Positions 1 to 6,231 of a stretch of 14,511 bases of DNA are shown piece after piece. The position numbers were made by a program, and so were the translations under genes. This DNA is from Chloroflexota bacterium. GTDB lineage: Bacteria; Chloroflexota; Anaerolineae; Promineifilales; Promineifilaceae. The notes under the pieces are model-generated. The model was not told where the DNA came from. It searched no databases and saw nothing but the letters and a program-made list of their open reading frames with translations. Numbering within the stretch: position 1 is the first letter of the stretch; every line of letters starts with the position of its first letter. Location of the stretch: contig QQUD01000351.1 of the NCBI GenBank assembly GCA_008501785.1, positions 1 through 14,511 of the forward strand, read 5' to 3'.

Positions 1-156
1 TCGGCATGGTTCAGAATGTGGCAAATTAACTTTACAATTTTGACCTAAGAGGGCGACCACAAGGGTCCGCCCCTACACGAGGTCAAATCGTAGGGGCGAC
101 CCTTGTGGTCGCCCAAAAAGTGTAAAGATCATCCATTTAATTTTGAACCATGCCGA
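1..156. repeat. Nested palindromic repeat (REP/MITE-like)
   Basis: Two layers of inverted repeat share one centre. The outer arms, 1-13 (TCGGCATGGTTCA) and 144-156, are perfect complements. After 16 diverged positions on each side the arms match again over 12 positions with one mismatch (CTTTACAnTTTT, starting at base 30 on the left). The inner arms, 51-76 and 90-114, pair over 25 bp with a single extra C in the left arm and a 13-nt loop. The inner arm (GGGCGACC...GCCCCTAC) resembles dispersed palindromes common in intergenic DNA of several phyla. No protein is encoded. The element begins exactly at the window edge, so it may continue to the left. Confidence 0.8.
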
Positions 157-172
157 TTTTTCTCTTTCTTCT

Positions 173-210
173 CTCTGTGCCCCTCTGTGACTCCTCTGTG
201 TAACTCTGTG
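173..210 (+). repeat. Four phased CTCTGTG direct repeats
   Basis: CTCTGTG occurs at 173-179, 183-189, 194-200 and 204-210, a pitch of 10, 11 and 10 nt, close to one DNA turn. The repeats sit in a pyrimidine-rich leader (about 161-225) directly upstream of the ribosome binding site of the dehydrogenase gene at 240. Similar CTCTGTG-type runs occur in intergenic DNA of other bacteria, from general knowledge. They could be a dispersed repeat or a multi-site binding region. No clear sigma-70 promoter is visible between them and the gene. Confidence 0.6.
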
Positions 211-239
211 TCACTCTTTTCTTTTAAAAGGACTAAATT

Positions 240-1298
240 GTGAAAACATATAACATTGCAGCTTTGCCTGGGGATGGAATTGGCAAGGAAATTATGCCTT
301 GTGCGCTTGATGTGCTTCATGCGGCTGCGGCCAAATCTGGGTTTCAGCTTGCGTTTGAGGCATTTCCTTGGGGGTGTGAATATTATCTGGAGACGGGCAA
401 GTTGATGCCGAGGGATGGTGTGGGTTTGTTACGGCCGTTTCACGCCCTCTACTTCGTCGCCGCAGGTCATCCTGATGTGACCGACTACTTGTCTGCATGG
501 GAATTCATCTTCATCATGCGCAAGCAGTTTAAACAATACGTCAATATTCGACCTATAAAAGCATGGTCAGGCGTCCCAACTTTGTTGGCCGACCAAGCCA
601 AAGAGATCGATTTTGTGATTGTGCGTGAAAATAGCGAAGGGGAATATGCAGGACCGGGCGGCTTTGTGCATCCTGACTTTGAAAATGGCGTGGCGGTGCA
701 GACCAGCATTTTTACCCGGCAAGGCATCGAACGCATTGCCCGGTTTGCGTTTGAGTTGGCCCGAACTCGCCGCAGTCGTGTCACCAATGTCACCAAATCA
801 AATGCAATGCTGCACAGTCTTGTTTATTGGGACCGTATTGTTGCCGAAGTTAGCCGGGATTATCCAGATGTTGAATATGAGATGCTCTATGTGGATGCAG
901 CCACGATGAAGTTTTTGCAAAAGCCGGAATGGTTTGATGTTATCGTTACCACCAATTTATTTGGCGACATTCTTAGTGATTTAGGTGGGGCAATGATTGG
1001 CAGCATAGGCCTTGGCCCCAGCGCCAATGTTAACCCAGATAAAATGTTTCCCTCACTGTTTGAACCTGTGCATGGCTCTGCGCCAGACATTGCTGGAAAA
1101 GGCATTGCTAATCCCATTGCCACGATTTTGGCAGGGGGCATGATGTTGCAACATCTAGGAGAACCGGAAGCGGCGGCTCTGATCGAGGATGCGGTGGCAC
1201 AGGTTTTGATGGGTGATGTGCGTTCTGGGGATTTGGGCGGCACAGCGACGACGGGGGAGATTTCGGATGCGATTGTGGGTGAAATCGAAAAGCTGTGA
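240..1298 (+). CDS. Tartrate/D-malate dehydrogenase-type beta-decarboxylating dehydrogenase
   Basis: The 352-residue product belongs to the isocitrate/isopropylmalate dehydrogenase superfamily and is closest in pattern to tartrate and D-malate dehydrogenases (TtuC/DmlA), which oxidise and decarboxylate 2-hydroxyacids with NAD+ and a divalent metal. Visible features are the N-terminal LPGDGIGKE (9-17), substrate arginines R94, R104 and R129, the RENSEGEY motif with catalytic Y136, catalytic K186 (VTKSN), metal ligands D243 and D247 (FGDILSDLGG), and the nucleotide loop EPVHGSAPDIAGKGIANP (275-292). The LeuB-type substrate segment is replaced by HPDVTDYLSAWEF (77-89), as in tartrate dehydrogenases, though diverged, so the substrate may differ. 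Translation starts at GTG 240 behind AAAAGGA (226-232). Length is normal. A VOC-family gene follows 52 nt downstream. The family call is firm, the substrate is inferred. Confidence 0.88.
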   Translation: MKTYNIAALPGDGIGKEIMPCALDVLHAAAAKSGFQLAFEAFPWGCEYYLETGKLMPRDGVGLLRPFHALYFVAAGHPDVTDYLSAWEFIFIMRKQFKQYVNIRPIKAWSGVPTLLADQAKEIDFVIVRENSEGEYAGPGGFVHPDFENGVAVQTSIFTRQGIERIARFAFELARTRRSRVTNVTKSNAMLHSLVYWDRIVAEVSRDYPDVEYEMLYVDAATMKFLQKPEWFDVIVTTNLFGDILSDLGGAMIGSIGLGPSANVNPDKMFPSLFEPVHGSAPDIAGKGIANPIATILAGGMMLQHLGEPEAAALIEDAVAQVLMGDVRSGDLGGTATTGEISDAIVGEIEKL

Positions 1299-1350
1299 AA
1301 TTGGGAATTTGGAAAATAATGAATTGTAAATGGTGAATGGGAGAAAGCGG

Positions 1351-1752
1351 ATGATATTTGAGGGATTAGATCATTTAGCGATTGTTGTGCCGGATACGGA
1401 TGTTGCTTTGGCCGTGTGGCGGGATAAGTTTGGGTTTCCAGTATTGTTCAGTGAAGCTGTGAATGATGGAACGGTGCTGCTGACGCATCTTGATTTGGGG
1501 AATACGCATTTGCAGTTGGTGCAGCCGTTGGTGGATGATCATCCGTTGCAAGATTGGTTGGCGGAAAATGGGGCGGGGTTACATCATTTTTGTTTGCGGG
1601 TGGCTGATGTGGGAGAGGTGGTGGCGGAAACGGCCGTTCTCAACCTGCCTCCCAGCGAACCTCAACCTCACCAGGGCACACAGGGTAAGCGTGCCTTATT
1701 CCTAAATAAAATCGCAACTGCTGGCGTACAGGTAGAACTGACTGGAAACTGA
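1351..1752 (+). CDS. Methylmalonyl-CoA epimerase-like VOC/glyoxalase family protein
   Basis: This 133-residue protein has the two beta-alpha-beta-beta-beta modules of the vicinal oxygen chelate superfamily and looks most like methylmalonyl-CoA epimerases. The expected four metal ligands are present: H8 (GLDHLAIVV), Q55 (THLQLVQP), H78 or H79 (GLHHFCLRV) and E129 (VQVEL). The length matches single-domain epimerases (about 130-140 residues). An in-frame ATG at 1330 lacks a ribosome site, while ATG 1351 has GGGAG at 1339-1343 with 7-nt spacing and begins right at the domain, so 1351 is chosen. The gene lies 52 nt after the dehydrogenase and is probably cotranscribed. VOC proteins cover many reactions on CoA esters and hydroxyacids, so the epimerase activity is a homology-based guess. 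One ACGGCCGT palindrome lies in the coding region (1630-1637). Confidence 0.82.
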   Translation: MIFEGLDHLAIVVPDTDVALAVWRDKFGFPVLFSEAVNDGTVLLTHLDLGNTHLQLVQPLVDDHPLQDWLAENGAGLHHFCLRVADVGEVVAETAVLNLPPSEPQPHQGTQGKRALFLNKIATAGVQVELTGN

Positions 1753-1834
1753 AACCTTGCCGTAGAATTGAAAACATCTTCAAATAAGCCCTAATGAATC
1801 TAAAAAACCAAATTTCAAATTTTCAACTTGCTGC

Positions 1835-1861
1835 TTGACAATCCTTTTTTTTCGATATATT
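1835..1861 (+). promoter_or_regulatory. Sigma-70-like promoter of the GntR regulator
   Basis: A consensus -35 box TTGACA lies at 1835-1840. A -10 candidate TATTGT (1858-1863, 17-nt spacer) or TATATT (1856-1861, 15-nt spacer) follows. The -10 region overlaps the left part of the operator at 1857-1888, as expected for an autorepressed promoter. It would drive the regulator and, 42 nt beyond, the isomerase. Confidence 0.6.
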
Positions 1862-1888
1862 GTATACAAGTATACATGTATGCAATAT
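1857..1888. promoter_or_regulatory. Triple GTATAC operator (32-bp palindrome)
   Basis: The block is a 32-bp near-perfect palindrome centred between 1872 and 1873; only the pairs 1863/1882 and 1869/1876 mismatch. Inside it are three units at an exact 8-bp pitch: GTATAC at 1862-1867, GTATAC at 1870-1875 and GTATGC at 1878-1883. The first is embedded in the perfect palindrome TTGTATACAA (1860-1869), close to known operators of FadR-subfamily GntR regulators. It overlaps the -10 region and lies 22 nt before the regulator start. The inferred role is autoregulation and control of the cassette. Confidence 0.72.
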
Positions 1889-1910
1889 TTACAAAAGGAT
1901 TTGCTCAAAT

Positions 1911-2594
1911 ATGGCACTATTAACCAACAAACCGGTCTCCAAGACTTTACGTACTGAAGTGAAAGAGATAATTCATGATGCCATTGTTAGCGGAGTACTC
2001 AACCCCGGTGATCACCTCAAAGAAACCGAAATAGCAGATCAATTATCAGTCAGCCGCAGTCCTGTTCGTGAAGCATTTCGCCAGCTTGAACAAGACGGCT
2101 TGCTTGTGTCATTACCCAACCAAGGAACGTTTGTTAAAAACTATAACGCGAAAGAGATCGAAGAAATCTTTTTGTTGCGGGCCGTACTGGAAAACTTGGC
2201 CTTTGAGCTTTTAATTACCGGCAACAAATTGAAAGAAGAAGACTGGACACGTTTAGATAGGTATATTGAAAAGCAGCGAGCGGCAATTGATTCGGAAGAT
2301 TATCCCCAACTAACTAAACTGGATATGGACTTCCATGAATTTTTATGTAGGAAATCAGAGTCAGAACGGCTGGTAGGTATGTGGAAAAGTCTTCGCAGCC
2401 AGATACAAGTCCTGTTTTATCAGCGTTTCGAGGCCATGGATCGCATTACGGACACAGTTGAAAGTGATCACATGGCGCTCTTAGACGGTTTAAAACTGGG
2501 TGACATCGTCGCACTGAAGCAACTAAACAGGCAAATTAACGCACGTGTTGCACAAGAGTGTATTGAAATAGCTGGATTGAGCATCGAAGCTTAA
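1911..2594 (+). CDS. GntR/FadR-family transcriptional regulator with FCD domain
   Basis: The 227-residue regulator has an N-terminal winged helix (about 11-78) with the GntR signature: LNPGDHLKETEIADQLSVSR, then SPVREAFRQLEQDGLL, then the wing NQGTFV. An all-helical FCD effector domain follows (about 84-215). FCD domains typically bind a metal and a small carboxylate. The expected ligands D138, H142 (DMDFHEFL) and H187 (SDHMALL) are present, but the position of the last histidine is Q208 (LNRQIN). A TTG-started extension from 1860 is in frame but lies inside the promoter and operator, so ATG 1911, behind AAAAGGA (1893-1899), is chosen. The neighbouring sugar-acid type enzymes suggest it responds to a substrate or intermediate of that pathway. 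The family is certain, the effector unknown. Confidence 0.92.
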   Translation: MALLTNKPVSKTLRTEVKEIIHDAIVSGVLNPGDHLKETEIADQLSVSRSPVREAFRQLEQDGLLVSLPNQGTFVKNYNAKEIEEIFLLRAVLENLAFELLITGNKLKEEDWTRLDRYIEKQRAAIDSEDYPQLTKLDMDFHEFLCRKSESERLVGMWKSLRSQIQVLFYQRFEAMDRITDTVESDHMALLDGLKLGDIVALKQLNRQINARVAQECIEIAGLSIEA

Positions 2595-2613
2595 CCAAGG
2601 TTTGCTCGAGGAT

Positions 2614-2630
2614 TCCCTCGGGTTGAGGGA
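2614..2630 (+). promoter_or_regulatory. Hairpin covering the isomerase ribosome binding site
   Basis: TCCCTC (2614-2619) can pair with GAGGGA (2625-2630) around a 5-nt GGGTT loop. The right arm is most of the ribosome binding site GAGGGAG (2625-2631) of the isomerase gene starting at 2637. The stem could lower translation of that gene relative to the regulator. It is short, so its importance is uncertain. Confidence 0.35.
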
Positions 2631-2636
2631 GAAAAC

Positions 2637-3617
2637 ATGGGTATCAAATACTCGATTATTCTAGGTTTTTTGGGGCAGCTTAACGATCGTTTTGCAAAGT
2701 ATCATGAACCACGCAGTTTAGCAGAGAAACTGACTTTAGCAGCGCAGGTTGAAGGAACACGTGGTGTTGAGGCTGTCTATCCTTTTGATTTCCAGGGCAT
2801 GAATTATGACTCTTATAAAGCGTTATTAGCCCAACATAATTTGGTTGTCTCTTCCGTTAATGTCAACATCAAAGCAGAACCCAAATTTCACCACGGAGCA
2901 TTGACTTCAACCGACTCGGGGGTTCGTGCGGAAGCCGTGCAAACCATCAAAACAGGTATGGATTGGGCTGCCGAATTGGGCGTTAATCTGGTGACGGTGT
3001 GTCCACTTTCCGATGGACATGATTACCCTTTCGAAATTAATTACCGTGATGCATGGCGCTGTTTGGTTGACGGCTTCGGCGAAGCAGCCGCGTATCGGCC
3101 AGGTGTTGAGTTGAGTATTGAATATAAACAAAGCGAACCACGGGCACGGGTCATTGTCCCCAATGCGGGGACCACGCTGTTGCTGTGCGAGCAAATTGGT
3201 TTGGATAACGTAGGCATCACCATTGATACCGGACACGCTCTTTACGCTGCTGAAACAACTGCCCAAGCGATTGCCCTCGCAGCCGACGCCAATCGTCTAT
3301 CCCTGATCCACATCAACGACAATTACCGCAACTGGGATTGGGACCTGATGCCAGGTACTGTTAACTATTGGGATTGGCTAGAGGCAGTCCTGATGCTGGA
3401 CGAGGTGGGGTACGATGGCTGGCTGGTATCGGATGTGTTTCCGTCACGCACGGATCCGGTGCGGACGCTTTCTTACAGTTATCGTGCAATCGTGTATGCA
3501 AATAAATTTCTAGATAAATTTGGGCGACAGCGGCTGCGCCAAATGGTGCAAAAGCGAGATATGATTCCTATCTTCGACGAGTTCCAGAAAATTCTGATAG
3601 GTGAATCTGTTGCATAA
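2637..3617 (+). CDS. Sugar isomerase/epimerase, xylose isomerase-like TIM barrel
   Basis: The 326-residue protein is an AP endonuclease 2/xylose isomerase-like TIM barrel, a family of metal-dependent sugar isomerases, epimerases and dehydratases. Likely metal and catalytic residues are E162 (LSIEYK), D197 and H200 (TIDTGH), H225 and D228 (LIHINDN) and D266 (GWLVSDVFP), where many relatives have Glu. The aromatic stretch NWDWDLMPGTVNYWDWLE (232-249) is typical of a bacterial subgroup annotated only as sugar phosphate isomerase/epimerase. The C-terminal helices (about 290-326) extend past the barrel. ATG 2637 follows GAGGGAG with good spacing. It begins 42 nt after the regulator and is probably cotranscribed and controlled by it. 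The fold is well supported; which ketose or sugar acid it acts on is not visible. Confidence 0.85.
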   Translation: MGIKYSIILGFLGQLNDRFAKYHEPRSLAEKLTLAAQVEGTRGVEAVYPFDFQGMNYDSYKALLAQHNLVVSSVNVNIKAEPKFHHGALTSTDSGVRAEAVQTIKTGMDWAAELGVNLVTVCPLSDGHDYPFEINYRDAWRCLVDGFGEAAAYRPGVELSIEYKQSEPRARVIVPNAGTTLLLCEQIGLDNVGITIDTGHALYAAETTAQAIALAADANRLSLIHINDNYRNWDWDLMPGTVNYWDWLEAVLMLDEVGYDGWLVSDVFPSRTDPVRTLSYSYRAIVYANKFLDKFGRQRLRQMVQKRDMIPIFDEFQKILIGESVA

Positions 3618-3811
3618 TGCTTGTGAAGCAACAGGGTGATGGGTTTTATCAGGTTAGTTACAAAAGGTTTTGAGCGCCTTGTGAAAGGGCAAGTAAAGGA
3701 AGGTGTGCATGGTTTGAGTGTTGATAGTGTTGTTCAAGTTAACTGTTATTTTGTGGAAGAAGGAGAGAAGTTTTTGCACAGCAAACTAAGGCCAAAAGGG
3801 TTGTTTAACTC

Positions 3812-3859
3812 AAAAAGAAGAGGAGGGCCAACGAACCTGGCAGGGTGCGGCACCTCCTC
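3812..3859 (-). terminator. Terminator-like hairpin for the minus-strand operon
   Basis: Read on the minus strand, GAGGAGG (3859-3853) and GCC (3851-3849) pair with GGC (3829-3827) and CCTCCTC (3826-3820), a 10-bp GC-rich stem with one bulged base and a 19-nt loop, followed by TTCTTTTT (3819-3812). That is the form of an intrinsic terminator. It lies about 400 nt beyond the stop of the last kinase gene, so the transcript would run through the inverted-repeat element first. Confidence 0.5.
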
Positions 3860-3969
3860 CAAAGACATTTCCTCGGTATGCAAGCGAATCTTCTCTTGAC
3901 GATAACCAAGCAAAGTCCAAGCTCCAATTTTAACCAAACGACCCGTTTATTTCAACTTATTACTGTGAT

Positions 3970-4177
3970 GGGAGTATAGCAAGAAATCGTGGGGACAAAT
4001 GAACAGACGATAATTTGCCACCTTCGATGAGGCGTGAACGCCCCATCTACGAGATGAAAGCCCTTTCAGGGCTAAGAATCAGTCAGGCCCGGAGGGCCTT
4101 CCACCTCGTAGCCAGGGGCTTCAGCCCTCGGCGGGTGCGGCAGATATTTTGTCCCCACAAATCGTTGCAATACTCCC
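3970..4177. repeat. Inverted-repeat element with four internal hairpins
   Basis: Two 30-nt arms, 3970-3999 and 4148-4177, are inverted copies with 25 of 30 positions matching, including GTGGGGACAAA (3989-3999) and GGGAGTAT (3970-3977) without mismatch. Between them lie GGCG-tgaa-CGCC (4031-4042), AGCCCT-ttc-AGGGCT (4059-4073), AGGCCC-gga-GGGCCT (4085-4099) and GGGCT-tc-AGCCC (4116-4127). A further pair, CTACGAG (4047-4053) and CTCGTAG (4105-4111), closes around the two middle hairpins. No protein is encoded. It could be a MITE-like mobile repeat or a structured RNA; nothing here decides between them. Confidence 0.7.
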
Positions 4178-4263
4178 CGTCTACATTTGCTTGCTTCAGA
4201 AATAGCTGAGGTAAACACGGATAAATGATTTGATTGGTTGGCGTTTTTACAAACATCAGGAAC

Positions 4264-6219
4264 TTACTTTACCCGAGGTTTGCATTTATGTAAAGCAGAA
4301 ACAAGCGCATCAAGTTTGATTGGTTTGCTAATATAATCATCCATACCTGCTTCCAAATATCCTTCGCGATCTCCCTCCATTGCATGAGCTGTTACGGCAA
4401 TAATTCGTGGCTGCTGAGATTTTTTGACATGTTGTCGGATGTGCTGCGTCGTTTCAACTCCATCCATAATTGGCATTTGAATATCCATGAGAATGACATC
4501 ATACGATTTTTGTTCGATAGCATGAAGACCTTCCACGCCATTTTGGGCAATATCTAACTGGTATCCCAACCTTTCCAACAAACGAGTTGCTACTTTTTGA
4601 TTGATAGGATTGTCTTCCACCATCAGTAGCGTTAATGGATGACGTTTTCCCATATCGTTTAATTTTGCATTCGGTTTGATTTGATTTTTTGTCTTTTGAT
4701 CAATTTTCCTCGTTGCTAATGCATTGATAAAAATTTCATAGAGATTCGTTGCGACCACTGGCAATGGTAATAAGCCAGAGACACGCCCATCGCTTGCATA
4801 TGTTTTTATCATGTCGGGCAACCCAAACAAGATGATCGGTAGTTTGGGAGCTAATTCATTCACATGGTCTATTAAATTTGTGTTTTGCGTTCCGAGGAAC
4901 TGAACATCTAGGATTGTGAGATCATAGGTGGTTCGTTTAAGCCAATAGGATACTTCAGATGGACTGCCAGCAACATAAGGAGACATACCGGCCGTGCGGA
5001 CTTCTCGGCTAATCATGCGACGGTGGTCTGCATTTTGAGCAATGATCAGAAGTCGTTTTCCGCGCAAACTAGGAGATTGTGGTTGCAGATATCGTTTGGG
5101 TGTTTTTTCAGATTGTTTTAATGTGATATTAAAATGAAATGTGCTGCCTGCATCTTTTTCAGATTCAACCCAAATAGAGCCATCCATTAATTCGCATAAT
5201 TTTTTACTGATTGCTAAACCAAGACCTGCACCACCATATTTTCGTGTTTTATAATTGCCAGCTTGGCTGAGTGGCTGGAAAAGAGTCTTTAAGTCAGGTT
5301 TTGAAATGCCAATGCCGGTATCTTTAATTGAAAATAGTAACTCGACATGATCGTCTGCTAATTTTTTGTGGGAAATGTTGACAGCAATTTCACCATGGTC
5401 TGTATATTTGATGGCGTTTTTTAATAGACTGACTAATATTTGCTGAAGGCGTATTGGGTCTCCATAAAAAATGTTGGGGGTATCTTCGCTTATATGATAA
5501 TGAAATTGAATGGATTTTTCTACAGCAGCAGCTAAAAAGGGTTTAATTGATATTTTAACTGAATCTCGAAGATCGAATGGTTGATTGTCAAACTCAACTT
5601 CCCCCCCCTCAATTTTTGAATACTCAAGAATATTATTGATAATAATTAGCAAGTCGTCACTGTTTGCAATAACTGTTTTAACTAACTCGAGCTGTTCTGA
5701 ATTTAAAGGCGTGTCGCGTAAAAGGTTGCTCATGCCAATAATGGCACCTAGTGGGGTCCTGATTTCGTGATTAATCGTGTTGAAAAAGCTTGTTTTTGTT
5801 TGTGCCGCCATTTCTCCTTTGGCCAGCGCTATATCTGTCTGTTTTCTGGCTTCGTTGAGTTGTGATTCTATTTCTTGTATTGAAGAAATGTCTTGGATGG
5901 TGAGAACACGGCCGTTTCTCTCCCCATCATTATCAAAAATAGGCAGCGATTCAATATGATAACGATGTTGTTTTCCATCAATTGTGAAAAGCACCTGTTG
6001 ATTTACGACTTCATCCTGGTCTGGCAGACGATGTAGATCGAGGGGACTCTTAAGTATTTGGACAAGCTGGTGGTTGTTTACAATTTCTTCGCCATCTACA
6101 TCAAGCAGCCGTTTGGCGGTAGGGTTCATGAAAATAATTTGGTCAAGACTATCGAGAATAATCGTCCCGCACTGTAAATTTCGTATGATTTTATCTTGTC
6201 CATTAGGCAAGGTTGTCAT
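4264..6219 (-). CDS. Hybrid histidine kinase, PAS-HisKA-HATPase-pseudoREC-REC
   Basis: The 651-residue cytoplasmic kinase autophosphorylates on histidine and passes phosphate to its receiver. Order: PAS sensor (about 10-115), a short coiled coil (116-140), HisKA with H151 (NHEIRTPLGAI), and HATPase with N268 (LLKNAIKYT), G1 box DTGIGI (300-305) and G2 box GGAGLGLAI (329-337). The first receiver (about 387-505) keeps D438 (TILDVQF) but has lost the acidic pair (IIAQN instead of VDDN) and the conserved Lys (LLPLPV), so it is probably not phosphorylated. The last receiver (about 528-645) is complete: E535, D536, D579, T610, K632. No membrane segment is seen. The start lies 12 nt after the upstream kinase stop with only a weak AAGAA ribosome site, suggesting translational coupling. 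No effector domain is present, so phosphate probably goes to the HPt protein encoded at 10156. Confidence 0.93.
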   Translation of the reverse strand: MTTLPNGQDKIIRNLQCGTIILDSLDQIIFMNPTAKRLLDVDGEEIVNNHQLVQILKSPLDLHRLPDQDEVVNQQVLFTIDGKQHRYHIESLPIFDNDGERNGRVLTIQDISSIQEIESQLNEARKQTDIALAKGEMAAQTKTSFFNTINHEIRTPLGAIIGMSNLLRDTPLNSEQLELVKTVIANSDDLLIIINNILEYSKIEGGEVEFDNQPFDLRDSVKISIKPFLAAAVEKSIQFHYHISEDTPNIFYGDPIRLQQILVSLLKNAIKYTDHGEIAVNISHKKLADDHVELLFSIKDTGIGISKPDLKTLFQPLSQAGNYKTRKYGGAGLGLAISKKLCELMDGSIWVESEKDAGSTFHFNITLKQSEKTPKRYLQPQSPSLRGKRLLIIAQNADHRRMISREVRTAGMSPYVAGSPSEVSYWLKRTTYDLTILDVQFLGTQNTNLIDHVNELAPKLPIILFGLPDMIKTYASDGRVSGLLPLPVVATNLYEIFINALATRKIDQKTKNQIKPNAKLNDMGKRHPLTLLMVEDNPINQKVATRLLERLGYQLDIAQNGVEGLHAIEQKSYDVILMDIQMPIMDGVETTQHIRQHVKKSQQPRIIAVTAHAMEGDREGYLEAGMDDYISKPIKLDALVSALHKCKPRVK

Positions 6220-6231
6220 GGTTGATTGTAT

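Larger units (their letters stand above)
3618..4263. other. Gene-poor spacer with structured elements
   Basis: No convincing gene was found in these 646 nt. A 7-bp stem, CTGTTGC (3607-3613) with GCAACAG (3628-3634), wraps the isomerase stop codon but lacks a T-run. An 87-codon frame at 3636-3899 (+) has no ribosome site or known motif. Two structured elements are listed separately: the terminator-like hairpin at 3812-3859 and the inverted-repeat element at 3970-4177. The spacer lies between the ends of two convergent transcription units. Confidence 0.6.

Noticed and set aside
485..796. Long antisense frame opposite the dehydrogenase, and similar frames opposite the kinases
   Set aside because: They are shadows of strongly supported genes, without ribosome sites or known motifs.
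1860..1910. TTG-started 17-residue extension of the GntR regulator
   Set aside because: It would begin inside the -10 region and operator; the internal ATG at 1911 has a ribosome binding site and matches the family's usual start.
3636..3899. 87-codon open frame on the + strand after the isomerase, and a 63-codon frame opposite it (3746-3937)
   Set aside because: Neither has a ribosome binding site or a recognisable motif, both overlap each other and the terminator-like hairpin, and the GC-rich stem explains part of the composition. They might be remnants of an old gene, but nothing supports that directly.
4015..4209. 64-codon open frame inside the inverted-repeat element
   Set aside because: It runs through four hairpins and one inverted arm; the protein is arginine/proline-rich as expected from translating palindromes.
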